NCBI GenBank assembly: GCA_037447655.1
Contig: JBBHKE010002804.1
Span: 1-64,000, forward strand
Reading direction: 5' to 3'
From: Zygnema cylindricum
Lineage: Eukaryota; Streptophyta; Zygnematophyceae; Zygnematales; Zygnemataceae
DNA: 64,000 bases
The translations under genes and the position numbers were made by a program. The stretch's first letter is position 1, and every line of letters begins with the position of its first letter. The notes beneath the pieces were generated by a model. It did no database searches and was not told where the DNA came from. It saw only the letters and a list, made by a program, of their open reading frames with translations. This document shows positions 32,993 to 43,793 of this stretch, one piece after another.

Positions 32993-33659
32993 GGGCATGG
33001 TTACATCAGGAGGTCTTTGTAATAGTACGGACAGCAAAATTTATGTATTACAGAGGCCTCGGTTACATCGCGTATTGTGTGTAAACAAGTATTTGCATAC
33101 GTGTTTAGATTTGAGTGGTTCCACGTTAGTAGACGATCAAATCTCTATAATAGTTAAAGATTTAGAAACCGACCATTTTCGTATGGAAATCCGTACTTGC
33201 GTATTACGTACGTGTACTTCGCAAGTGTACCACGTCAATGTACCTCAGAGATCTCCTTCACTCTGCTGACTTTCAGGAAAAAACCGTATTTCTTTTCGAC
33301 AAAGATTTTAGGGTCACCTTATCCGAAGGCACGTGACTTTGGGGGCGTGTGAAAATTTGCATTTTTCATCGACGCACGAGTCTATCGTCCAGGTGTAGCA
33401 AAATGACTGGTTCTGTATTGGTGAACCTACCTCCGCGAGGTGGGTTCACCAATACAGAGGCGTATGGAGCGATTGCTTCGCAGATGAAGACCAAAATGTA
33501 ATCGGACGGTCGACGTCTTCTCCCGGATACTTGGAGAATCGTAATCTTATTTTTTGTAATGTTGTTTTCAAGAAACTCACGAAAATATAGTACGGCATGG
33601 TACGGACAAGTAAAAAATTATATATTAAACCTCACTTTTCATTTGATGTAACCATACCC
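32993..33659. mobile_element. Nested Tourist-like MITE (c), 667 bp
   Basis: The TTA target is at both ends (32,990-32,992 and 33,660-33,662). Inverted termini are GGGCATGGTTACATCA and TGATGTAACCATACCC. It abuts (b) and shares the TTA with it. It carries a roughly 200-bp module (33,167-33,375) also found, inverted, in the hAT-like element at 10.2-10.9 kb. Confidence 0.8.
33413..33457. other. 45-bp hairpin inside MITE (c)
   Basis: A 21-bp stem (CTGTATTGGTGAACC..ACCTC with its complement, one mismatch) closes a 3-base loop CGC. It could fold as a stable RNA or DNA cruciform. Confidence 0.85.
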
Positions 33660-33671
33660 TTAGACGACTAA

Positions 33672-34450
33672 GGTGTGTCCCCATGTACTTGTAACTTAGC
33701 GAAATTACTTTGTATTTTAGCGCGGATCCGCCGGACCCGGTTTTCAAGTGTCCCTATGTCTGTAATGACGAAATCGTAACTTACGCTTGTGACGATTGTA
33801 TGAGTCGACAATACCTGTGACGGTTGTCAACGTCGACAATCTGTGGTCGCACGATATTTTTTGTACCTGCGTGTGACGTCGCATGTCTTTCTGTGACATT
33901 GTAGACGTACCGCCTTCCAGCCTGTGCAATTTCACGGTCGAAGGTGAGGCGCTTTGCCTTCGCGTCTCCTGTCCGGTCGACGTGAAATGGCATCGGAATT
34001 TGAAGACCCATGCAAAAAAAAAAATCCGGACTAGACGAAAACGGACAAATCCACACAAATTGTGTGCTTTTATTTGTCGTATTAGAACGCAAACGGACAA
34101 AACATAGCGAACTATGTACTTTTCTTTGTCCTTGGAAATCGTAGGATTTTTGTCGAAATTTACGGCACGTGCGAAAATATGTTCCTATTTGTCAATCGAA
34201 AAAACCTAATTTTAAATCACATCGCGCATGTGTTTTAAAGATAAGGTTGAAGATGACGTTTTTTGTCGTCGAAGTGGGTCAAAAAGCACAAGACGACAAC
34301 ATTTCGTACATCCTAAGTTCATGGATGACGCAAATTGTACTCTACAAATTTGTGATTCCTTCGTACGGTTGCAACTTAGGCAGTACGGCGCTAAGTTTTA
34401 CGGCAAAACGACAGGAAAAAACCCTTACTTGTGCACATGGGGACACACCC
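33672..34450. mobile_element. Nested Tourist-like MITE (d), 779 bp, in the right arm
   Basis: It is flanked by TAA (33,669-33,671 and 34,451-34,453). Termini GGTGTGTCCCCATGT and ACATGGGGACACACC are inverted. It splits the right arm of the fold-back element exactly between GACGACTAA and TAAATTTC, whose uninterrupted counterpart is in the left arm at 31,921-31,937. Confidence 0.82.
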
Positions 34451-34672
34451 TAAATTTCAATTTTGCGGCTAAGTGCCCACACCGTGGAGCTCAGGTAACG
34501 ACAAAAAGTGACTGTCTGCAACCATTTTATTTACATGTGGTTGTCGCAATTTTTTTACTGTAAACGTTCACCGGCCGTGTGAATTTCTAATTTTATTATG
34601 ACGGTCGACGTTCGCAAGCGCGGCAAAATTTTAAGCGGTTGAAACAACATTTTGAAAGTCAAAGTTGTCCAA

Positions 34673-34682
34673 NNNNNNNNNN
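34673..34682. other. Assembly gap (10 N)
   Basis: Ten undetermined bases lie inside the right arm of the fold-back element. The left arm predicts at least about 117 further bp of arm here, so the true gap is probably larger than drawn. Confidence 0.95.
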
Positions 34683-35214
34683 CTGAAGATATAAGTGGAA
34701 GAGTTTACAAGAAATGTAAGGAATCGACTCATTTTTAGAACAGAGATGGAGACACAATCTACCCTTTCTCAAACTATGGAAGTGATCTTTCCCTCAGAAA
34801 TGTCGATTCATACCCCTACTTCAGATGAAGTGCCGTCTATTCAAATCGATTCCTTACAAATACGAATTGGATTCATTACTTTTCTTTTTACAAATGATAT
34901 AACCCCAAGGTTTCAACTACTAAACCGTATTCACCATACAGTTCGAGTACACGAAGTGTCCGTGGGAAAAATAGAATGGTTCCTAAGGGTCCAGGAAAAA
35001 GGAGACATGCCAGAAATTTCATGCCCCTTTCCTCGCGTGAGTCGGCCTGGCCTAAGAAGATAGAAGGATTGACTTGCCTTGCATGAAATAAAGAAGAATC
35101 CGGTCCGGCTGAGTGCGCTCCTTTCCCCGTACTTTAAAGACCGTACAGAGGAAAAAGGACCTGGGAATCCTTGGTAAGATAAAAAGGGTGCCTGTGAAGC
35201 ACATGAGCTTGACA
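34683..35214. other. Unassigned segment of different composition
   Basis: There is no similarity to the rest of the window. A 122-codon plus-strand frame (34,695-35,063) is open but shows no recognisable domain. Its composition, with moderate GC and few GTAC motifs, resembles neither neighbour. A transferred organelle fragment is one possibility, but nothing here proves it. Confidence 0.3.
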
Positions 35215-35485
35215 TACCACTTATGCCAAATCATCAACTTTGGAACCCCAATATAGTAAACATTTTTCTTTTCATTACTTAGGTTAAGCATAAACATTCC
35301 TTAGCTAAACTTATCTGCCGTGAAGTAGACTTCATCCCCATACTTAGCTGTAAAGACTCCCTTTCTAGTGAAGGTATCAAACTCTTTCCCATCTAACACA
35401 GAGGTAGAGACAAGATTTTTACTCAGCTAAGGAATGTAAAGAACATTTGAGAAGGTGAATATAGAAGTCTTACCCTCCACTAAGA
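35215..35485 (-). pseudogene. Copia fragment: end of protease to start of integrase
   Basis: Homologous to 46,595-46,863 of the intact copia element (the NLSNEKKN region and the VLDD..FDTFTRKG region), but stop-ridden and cut off by the LTR beginning at 35,486. It is the remnant host of the inverted family II element. Confidence 0.7.
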
Positions 35486-36542
35486 TGCAACTCTGAGACC
35501 TCCATAGGATCTCAGAGTAAGCAGCTCACACGAAGCCTCTAGGATAACCCTGACCCCTTTGTATTTCAGCACGAATTACCGCTACCCTGGCAAACAAAAG
35601 ATCTAACAACCTTCACCCTTATGAAGGCAAGAATCCCTTGAGTCGATAGCAAAAAGAATCTCCGAATTTGCTCCCCTGAGCAGTAAGTTATGAAGGGTCA
35701 AAGTTCACCTTTGGTATAGAGGCTCTCTAGGAGAGAGGGTCCTATCTACCAATTTTTCTAAGTCCTATCTCTCTCTAAAACTCTATCTACTGGTGTACAG
35801 CACCAATCATTTATACTGCCGTACATAAAAGTAAAGCTGCCGATGTACTTTATGTACGGATATTGTACGACATGGCCTAAATGTCGACACATGTCATATC
35901 CCGATTCAGTCGCGTAACTCCCAGAGATGGCGCAATCCAACGTAATCCTGCCACGTGTCATCCGATGTGGCAATAACCACAAACCGTCGAGAATTTATTT
36001 TGCGATCTTGACTTTCTATTCGGCTGTCCGATTGAATGCAAAATTTCAATCGTAGCCGTCATAAATGCTTGTGCGGTATTTGCTTGGTTAAAGAAACAAA
36101 ATGCGTGGTACTTGTTTCTTGTCCATACCAAAATCCGTACGTTTACATAACGGGATCTATGTAACCGTAAACATCCGTCGTTAAATGAATTTTCCTACGT
36201 GTTAACATTTAAATATACATCAAACCTTTAGTATGTATCGTAACTTCTAGACTTAACGGTTAAGGCTACCGGCGTTGTGACGGTCGGCAGGTACCAGGAT
36301 CAAATCGTGTTACCGACATACACCTTTTAGTAAATAAACCTACCTATCTGTAAATTAACTAATATATTTCTTGTAAACCTCTGGATAGCCTAGGTAGCCA
36401 TGGCTCTAGCTTCCTCTCCAACTTCTCAGTGACTACAACAAGTGTGGGAGTTGGAGAGAGAAGTAGGAGGCAGACTTCCTCGACTTCTTTCTATATTCCA
36501 ATTTAGACCTAGAAAACAATAAAATAATCATCGATTTCTACA
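35486..36542 (-). mobile_element. Family II copia 3' LTR (1,057 bp)
   Basis: In element orientation it begins TGTAGAAATCG and ends AGAGTTGCA (TG...CA), adjoining a polypurine tract AAATAAGGGGAG at its internal side. Length and sequence match the plus-strand LTR at 50,430-51,484. An antisense tRNA-like segment with GGATCAAATCG is at 36,297-36,307. The flanking pentamer on the left is TAAGA; the partner is lost. Confidence 0.85.
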
Positions 36543-39500
36543 CTCCCCTTATTTTCTAGTCAATCTTTAATTTCAAACCACACTTCTCTTTACAGAAAAG
36601 TAGTTTTGGGGAAGGCACAGGTTTGGTCATCATATCTACAACCATCTCACTATCTGGTCGATACTCTAAACTAATTATTTTATTTTCTACTTTCTCTCTA
36701 ACAAAGCTAAGTCTAATGTCCATGTGTTTAGCTTTAAAATGATGTTTAGGATTGGAAAAAACAGCGATTGCAGCCTGATTATCACAAAAAAAATAAGGCA
36801 CACCACTCTTAAGGTAACCAAGCTCACCAAGCAAAGACTTGACCCACATCAATTCTTTTACAGCAGAGCAAGAGGCCATATACTCAACCTCCATGGTGGA
36901 CAGAGCAATAACCTTTTGCTATTTGCTACTCCAAAAGCAAGCCCCATCACCCACATAAATCTCATATCCAAAAGTACATCTCCTCATCGGAGCATCACCA
37001 AAAATGGCATCACTCCAAGTAGTGATGTCAGTATTCTCCCCACCCAAATGCAACCATAGATCCCTAGTTCCTATCAAATATCTAAGGACTCTCTTAGCTG
37101 CCTCCCAATCCTTCTTAGTGGGAGCATTTAGACTTCTACTCAGCACTCCTACTGCTCGAGCTAAATCCGGTTGGGTACAATTCATAAAATAGATTGGACT
37201 TCCCACTACTTGCCTGTAAGGAATAGTCTGCATGAACTTATGTTCTTCAAGAGATAATTTATCGTCTAAGACTATGACTCCTTCTTCCTCACTCCCCTCA
37301 CTTCCTTTCTTTAACTCCATTTGTGTTGTACAACTATTAACTTTATCCATATGAAATTTTTCTAGCATGTTCCCTATTTGTTTTTCTGAGTCAATCTTAT
37401 AATCTTTCTTTCATAGTCTCTTTCTACTTGAATTCCCAAAATATATTTTGCTTCCCCCATATCCTTCATTTCAAATTCCCCCTTAAGATCGGTTTTCTGT
37501 TGATTAATTTTTTCCATTGATTTACTTAAAACAAGCAAATCATCAACATAAATTGCAATAAATATAATTCATTCCTCATCTTCAAATACATAGATTGAGT
37601 GATCTGAGTTGATCCTGATTTATCCCTGACCGGTAAGAAATTCATCAAGTTTCTTATTCCACTGTCGAGGCGCCTTTTTCAAACCGTAAAGGGATTTAAT
37701 TAGCTGGCATACCTTACTCTCCTCTCCTTCCTCCACAAATCCTTCGGGTTGTCGCACGAAGATCTTCTCTTCCAATTCTCCACGCAAAAAGGCTGTCTTG
37801 ATGTCCATCTGGTGCACCTTAATGTCTTATGCTGTTAGAAACTGAGAAGTATGCGGACGAAGGGAAATTTGACGACTAGGGCAAAGGTTTCCTCGTAGTC
37901 GATATCTTCTTTCTATGTAAATCCTTTTGCCACTAATCCAGCTTTGTAACGCTCAATGGTGTTATCCGGGTTCATTTTTAATTTGAAAACCCACTTAGAA
38001 CCGATTGGTTTTTCGGTTAGGTGGACAGTCCACCAGCTTCCAAGTATCACCTACCATAATTGAGGCCATCTCCACATTGATGGCTCTCTTCCACCGGTTC
38101 TTTTCTGGACAAGTCATCCCCTCTGCATAAGTTTGAGGTTTATCTTGATGAGATAGTTTTGTTACCTTGTTATTAACCTGTTTTTCTTGCAATCTTTTGC
38201 TACTTCTCCTTCCCTCTTAAAAATCTGTGGTCGGAATAGATGGTTCTCGTGGATTCTTTCGAACAAACTCGGCTTCTCCCCTATCCCTTGATTCTGAATC
38301 AATTTCCATCACGACTTCCGCTTCGGGTAGAGTTGTCACTGGAGTTTCCGCAGCCGAGTCCTTTTCAGTCTGATTTGTACCTGCAAGAATGTCATCTTCT
38401 CTAAAACTTGGATAGTTAGGAAGTTCAAAGTCATCGGAATTTTCAAACTCAAATCTGATTTTTATTGACTTTGTATACTTGAAGGGATCCACAGACTTTC
38501 CTTCATCCATAACTACTAGATGTTTTACTAAGATTATATCTTCTCTTTTTAGATCATAAACTCTATATCCTTTAACATCCTCATCATATCCTAATATGTA
38601 TCCCGGTTTTCCTTTAGGATCTAGCTTCCAATTAGACCAATCTGTATCTAGACTGAATACTTGACTGCTGAAAAGCTTTAAGTGAGATAAGTCTGGTTTC
38701 CGGCCTGTCCATCTCTCATAAGGTGTTTGATCTTTTATAGCTGAAGTAAGAAATCTATTTTTATGGTAATTAGCACAGTGCATTGCTTCTGCCCAAAACC
38801 TTTTTCCTATCTTCTTATCTAACAACATACTTCTAGCACTATCACTTAGTGTTCTATTTAACCTTTCAGCTACCCCATTCTGTTCCGGGTTTTCTAGAAC
38901 TGTCTTTTGGTGTTGGACCCCATCTTCCCTCAAAAAATCCTCAAACTGGTTAGAAATATACTCTCCACCATTGTCACTCCTTATTCTCTTGATTGGAGTT
39001 TCATGAAGTTTTTCGCTCCATGCTTTATATTGTCTAAAACAATCTTGAGTTTCTGACATGTTTTTCAAAAAATACACCCTGGAATACCGAGACCAATCAT
39101 CAGTGATAGTCATCATAAATCTCTTCCCCCCCGGTGAGGGCACTTTGGCCGGTCCCCAAATATCTGTGTGTACTACATTTAGAATTTTTTCTCCCCTATA
39201 GGTGGCTATTTTGGGAAAGGGCAATATGTGTGCTTTACCTTGAGCACATCTACTACAATCACTTAGATTCTCACTCTCACTGAACTGAATTCCTTCCACC
39301 ACACCCATGTTTTTCATCTCTCTTAGATTATCTAGATTCACATGCCCAAGCCTCTTATGCCACATCATTATATCATGAACACCAACATAATAAATTTTCT
39401 TCTTTTGAATGCTTAAAATCAGCTAAACATCCCTTGGCTACCTTTTTTAGCGGTGAAATAAACTTCCTCCTCAAAACTAGCATTAAAGACTCTTTTTCTA

Positions 39501-39775
39501 GTGCTAGTATCAAAACCTTTATCATCAAATACAGACGTTAAGATGAGGTTTTTGTTCAGCTCTTGAATAAACAATACATCGGAGAATGTTACTATGGATT
39601 TCTTTCCTTCTACCAACACTTTCAGATCTACTGATCCTACAAGAGTAGTAGTACTATCCTCCCATCCCCGTACTCTATCTCTACGGTGGGAATCTTTCTT
39701 ATCTTAGTGAACAAGTATTTATTCTTACACATGTGCATGGATGCACCTGAATCTACAATCCAGCCTGCTTCACCA
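36543..39775 (-). pseudogene. Family II copia pol remnant, inverted copy
   Basis: Reading on the minus strand from 39,775: protease (DSGASMHMCKNK-type), GAG-pre-integrase (39,619-39,419), integrase (39,368-38,217; HKRLGHV, RSDNGGEY, NGVAERLN), then reverse transcriptase pieces (38,192-37,995 and 37,817-37,620; QPEGFVEEGEESKVCQ), RT C-terminus (37,368-36,919) and RNase H (36,894-36,556). Stops and frameshifts separate the pieces, so it is dead. The gag region and 5' LTR are missing. At 39,775 it abuts, head to head, a truncated LTR of the plus-strand copy of the same family. Confidence 0.85.
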
Positions 39776-40400
39776 TTACCGCGCATTTGTTTTGATAGCG
39801 AAATAAATACCGCGCAGGTATTTCTTACGGCTACGATTAAATATGCATTTAATCGGACGGCCGGAATGTATGCCGAGATCGCGGAAGAGGATTTTGGCGG
39901 TTTGTGGTCATCGCCACATCGGATGATACGTGGCAGAAAGACATTGGATCACAGCATCTCCGAGGATTAAGAGAGCGAATCCGGATATACCACTTGTCGA
40001 CATTTCGTACATGTCGTATAGTATTCGTACAGAAAGTACATCGGCAACTGTACTTTTGTGTACAAAAGAGTAATATGATTGGGCCGTACATGAGTAGATA
40101 GAGTTTGTGAGAGAGATAGGACTTAGGAAAACTTGGTAGATAGGACCCTCTCTCCCAGAGAGCTTCTGTACCAAAGGTCAACTTTGACCCTCGATAACTT
40201 ACTGCTCAAGGGAGCAAATTCAGAGATTCTTTTTGCTATTAACTCGGGGGAGTCTTGCCTTCACAGGGGTGAAGGTGGTCAAAGTTTTTTGTTTGACACG
40301 GTGGCAGTAATTCTTGCTGAAACACAAAGGGGTGAGGGTTATCCTAAAGGCTTCTTGGAAGCTATCCACTCTGAGGACTTATGGAGGTCTCAGAGTTTCA
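39776..40400 (+). mobile_element. Family II copia 5' LTR, 5'-truncated
   Basis: Corresponds to the last ~615 bp of the 3' LTR at 50,430-51,484 (starts at ACCGCGCATTTG, ends GTCTCAGAGTTTCA). About 440 bp are missing at the junction with the inverted copy. Confidence 0.85.
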
Positions 40401-40416
40401 AGTTATGGGCCCACCC
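40401..40416 (+). other. Primer-binding site of the plus-strand copia
   Basis: AGTTATGGGCCCACCC follows the LTR directly. It is complementary to GGTGGGCCCATAAC, the anticodon arm of plant-type initiator tRNA-Met (recalled sequence), with one changed base at the first position. Confidence 0.65.
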
Positions 40417-41500
40417 TCTAGAGTATCCATCTTTAATGGAAATGTCTTCATATACTGGGAAAGTATGATGATAGGAGCTCTATGCGAAAAAAAGGTTTTG
40501 GGGGATAGTGAGTGGACCATTGGGGCGTCCATCAAGTCTTGGAATCCCTCCAGGGTTTGAATGAAGCAGATTCACAAAGAAAGCAGGTCCAACTTTAACG
40601 GAGGAGACAAAGTAAAGAGAGGTGGTGAACAAAGGAGCGCAGAAGGAGACGACCACACCAATAGCAATTGGTTCAGCATTCATGTCACCTATAGCGAGGA
40701 ACGAGGAGAATGATACTCAAACTTGGGACTTCAACAATATGGCGGCAAAGCACTTCATCCTACGCCATCTTACTCAAGGACTTGCATGTTCTCATTTGCA
40801 GGTAGAAAGGGCATCCGATCTGTGGATGGCTCTCATAAAGATGTACCTAAGTGGTACGATTCAGCAACAACAGTTGGCTGATCAGAAAGTTAAGGAAATA
40901 ATATACAAAGGGGGGAAAATGATGGATTTTTGCAATGAGCTTGCTACACTCTTTATGGAGCTAGAGAGTGCTGAAATAGATTTTAGTGAAAAAGAAAATG
41001 TTTATTGTTTACTGATAAAGTTACCCAATGAGTTCTAGAACATAGTCAATCGTGTGCAGGACTTGACGGACTCAAGGTGGATATGGAACTCAGTTGTAGG
41101 GATGATTCTTGTTTGGGAGAATACGATAGAGATCCGAAGGGGAGGAAAGGGTGGGCAAGCCTTGGCAACTGCGACCGATTGGAGAAACAAGGATTCCTGA
41201 AGACCGGTCGGAAACTATGGGGGGAGGGAGCAGAAAAATCAGACCGACGAGTTTGGACCAAGGGCTCCCAAAGGTTTATATCACTTTTGTAAGAAATTGG
41301 GGCACTATATGGCGGAGTGCACTATGCTTACCGAGCTTTGCTTAAAAGAGGGGCAGACCGGTGGAACCCTGAGAGGAAAGAAAAAGGCCCTTCTGACACA
41401 GGTGCACGAGGCAGAATCCGAGGACAAGGACAATTAGCTCCTATTAGATGAGGAGTTGGAGGCAAAAAACGAGGTCGAATTACACGAAGGCAGAAATGTG
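40417..41500 (+). pseudogene. Family II copia gag remnant
   Basis: The clearest stretch is 40,622-41,038 (138 codons) with FILRHLTQGLACSHLQ, then WMALIKMYLSGTIQQQQLADQK and GGKMMDFCNEL, the UBN2-type capsid region. A stop at 41,036 and later frameshifts break it. A zinc-knuckle remnant (HFCKKLGHYMAEC-like) lies near 41,283-41,325. At the gag/pol boundary this copy has a lysine codon where the intact element has TAA. Confidence 0.75.
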
Positions 41501-41519
41501 CTTACGGTGGATTGAAAGG

Positions 41520-42776
41520 TGAAGCATGCTAGATTATAGATTCAGGTGCCTCTATGCACATGTGTAAGCATAAGCACCTGTTCTCTAAGATAAGAAAGAT
41601 TCTCACCGTAGAGATAGAGTACGGGGATGGGAGGATAGTCACTACTACTCTTGTAGGATCGGTAGATCTGAAAGTGTTAGTAGAAGGAAAGACATCTTTA
41701 GTAACATTCTCCGATGTATTGTTTATTCCGGAGCTGAACAAAAACCTCATCTCTACATCTATATTAGATGATAAGGGTTTTTTTACTAGCATTAGGGAAG
41801 GAGTCTTTATTGCTAGTTTTGAGGAAGAGGTCTATTTCATTGCTGAGAAAGGTAGCGAAGGGATGTTTAGGCTAATTTTAAGTAATGAAACAAAGAAAAT
41901 TTATTATGCTAGTATTCATGATATTCTGATGTGGCATAAGAGGTTTGGGCATGTGAATCTAGATAAGTTAAGAGAGATGAAAAAGATAGGAGTGGTGGAA
42001 GGGATTCAGTTCATTGAGAGTGATAATATAAGTAATTGTAGTGGATGTGCTTAAGGTAAAGCACACATATTACACTTTCCCAAAACAACCACTTATAAGG
42101 GAGATAAAATTATAGATTAAGTACACACTATTATTTGGGGACCGGCCAAAGTGCCCTCACCGGGGTGGAAGAGATTTATGATGACTATCACTGATAATTG
42201 CTCTCGGTATTCCAAGGTGTATTTTTTGAAAAACAAGTCCGAAGCTCAGGATTGTTTTAGACAATATAAAGCATGGAGCGAAAAACTTCATGAAACTCCA
42301 ATCAAGAGAATAAGGAGTGACAATGGTGGAGAGTATACTTCTAACCAGTTTGAGGATTTTTTGAGGGAAGATGGGGTCCAACACCAAAAGTCAGTTCTAG
42401 AAAACCCGGAACAGAATGGGGTAGCTGAAAGGTTAAATAGAACACTAAGTGATAGTGCTAGAAGTATGTTGTTAGATAAGAAGATAGGAAAAAGGTTTTG
42501 GGCATAAGCAATGAACTGTGCTAATTACCATAAAAATAGAGTTCTTACTTCAGCTATAAAAGATCAAACACCTTATGAGAGATGGACAGGCCGGAAACCA
42601 GACTTATCTCACTTAAAGCTTTTCGGCAGTCAAGTATTCAGTCTAGATACAGATCGGTCTAATTGGAAGCTAGATCCTAAAGGAAAACCGGGATACTTAT
42701 TAGGATATGATGAGGATGTTAAAGGATATAGAGTTTATGATGTAAAAAGAGAAGATATAATCTTAGTAAAGCATCT
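41520..42776 (+). pseudogene. Family II copia pol remnant, part 1 (protease and integrase)
   Basis: Protease motif DSGASMHMCKHK (41,540 onward), GAG-pre-integrase (WHKRFGHV, CSGCA), integrase core (42,151-42,828: TITDNCSRYSKV, RSDNGGEY, NGVAERLN). Stops occur at 42,052, 42,118 and 42,505. The frame is cut at 42,776 within ILVKHL by the intact minus-strand element and resumes at 49,128/49,133 as LVVMDEGKSVDPFK. Confidence 0.85.
42772..42776. other. Target-site duplication CATCT, left copy
   Basis: CATCT here and at 49,128-49,132 flank the intact copia element. The host sequence reads continuously across a single CATCT. Confidence 0.93.
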
Positions 42777-43780
42777 TGCAATTCTGTGTCCTCCATTGGA
42801 CTACAGAATACAGAAAGCCTCTAGATAGTATTTAACTAACCCACTTTAAGCCACGACCACTTCTGCCCAAGAAGGCAAACTGAGAATTTGACTGCACCCC
42901 TGTGTAGCCTGGACTCCCCTGAGTCCGTAGCAAAAAGAATCACTGAAAACAGCCAACCAGGCGATAAGTTATGAGCCGGCAAAAATGCCAATTTATACAA
43001 AGCTCTCTTAGAGAGAGGTGTCTGTCTACCAAATATTTCCTAAGTCCTAAATCCCTCTCACAACCCCTATCTACTAAAGTACGAACCAATCGTATTACTG
43101 TAAAGTACAGAAAGGTACTATGGCCGATGTACTTTCTGTACGGCTGGTGTACGACAAGGCTCTTGAGTGGACGCGTGTCATTTTTCCACTTGTCCGTACT
43201 TCCTCCGGAATTCCCGCGTCCGAATGTCATCCTTCCACGCGGCGCCACGTCATGCCACGTCCATAAAATCCAAAGTGACCATTCCGCGATCTCGGCGACG
43301 ACGTGCGCCGTCGGATTAAATCCGACATTAAATGTCGACCGTTAAAAGTGTCTGTTTCATTTGTTTCGTGCGAAATGACGTTTCGCACTAAATCTTAACA
43401 AGTTCTATGTTCGTTTCGTTTCATATTCTAGTTAGATCATTTCGGTACTATACAACAGTTTATATATGAATGAAACCCTATATTATCTAACGGACTTCTA
43501 CGACAGACAGGTTAGAGCTAACGGCTACGCCGCGCTCTACCGGTCGGGGGTTCGAGTCCTGTCGGACTCAACCTTTTGTTGAGAGTGACTTAAGTCACTC
43601 TTTAGTCCTTCCTATGGAGCTGAGGCAGCCATGGCTCCATCGCTCTCTCTCTCAATTCAGTGACTACAACAAGTATGGGGGAGAGAGAGAAGAGATGGAG
43701 GCAGGCTGCCATCATTTCTTATATATGTTTCCGCTAATTTATTTTAAACTAGAAAATACAAAAAACTACTTATTTCAACA
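42777..43780 (-). repeat. Family I copia 3' LTR (1,004 bp)
   Basis: In element orientation it runs from TGTTGAAATAAG (43,780) to CAGAATTGCA (42,777). A TATAAAT box on the minus strand (42,991-42,997) suggests transcription starts near 42,965, with R-U5 to its left. An upstream TATATAAA lies at about 43,458-43,466. An antisense tRNA-like segment with perfect B-box GGTTCGAGTCC is at 43,549-43,559. Confidence 0.93.
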
Positions 43781-43792
43781 CTCCCCTTATTT
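43781..43792 (-). other. Polypurine tract
   Basis: AAATAAGGGGAG on the minus strand directly precedes the 3' LTR and would prime plus-strand DNA synthesis. The same tract precedes the family II LTRs at 36,543 and 50,418. Confidence 0.9.
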
Positions 43793-43793
43793 T

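Larger units (their letters stand above)
31592..34672. mobile_element. Large fold-back DNA element containing nested MITEs
   Basis: The left arm 31,709-31,937 is inversely repeated in the right arm (33,660-33,671 plus 34,451-34,672). Shared strings are CGGTTGAAACAA, TGGTTGCAGACAGTCAC and GTGGGCACTTAGCCGCAAAA. The outermost left arm (31,592-31,708) has no visible partner because the right arm runs into the N gap at 34,673. Removing four inner MITEs leaves an almost perfect palindrome of roughly 700 bp. No transposase frame. Long arms suggest a Mutator-like or foldback class; this is inference. Confidence 0.75.

Noticed and set aside
33744-34107. Overlapping 74-118 codon frames inside MITE (d)
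   Set aside because: MITEs are non-coding, the frames overlap on opposite strands and show no domains.
34695-35063. 122-codon frame in the unassigned segment
   Set aside because: No recognisable family, no promoter or context; left as unassigned sequence rather than a gene.
42940-43345. 102- and 124-codon frames repeated at 48,287-48,692
   Set aside because: They duplicate only because they lie in the two LTRs; no domain and opposite-strand overlap.
43505-43575. A real tRNA gene (good B-box GGTTCGAGTCC)
   Set aside because: It cannot form a full cloverleaf, is duplicated in both LTRs and lies within the retroelement; reported only as tRNA-like.
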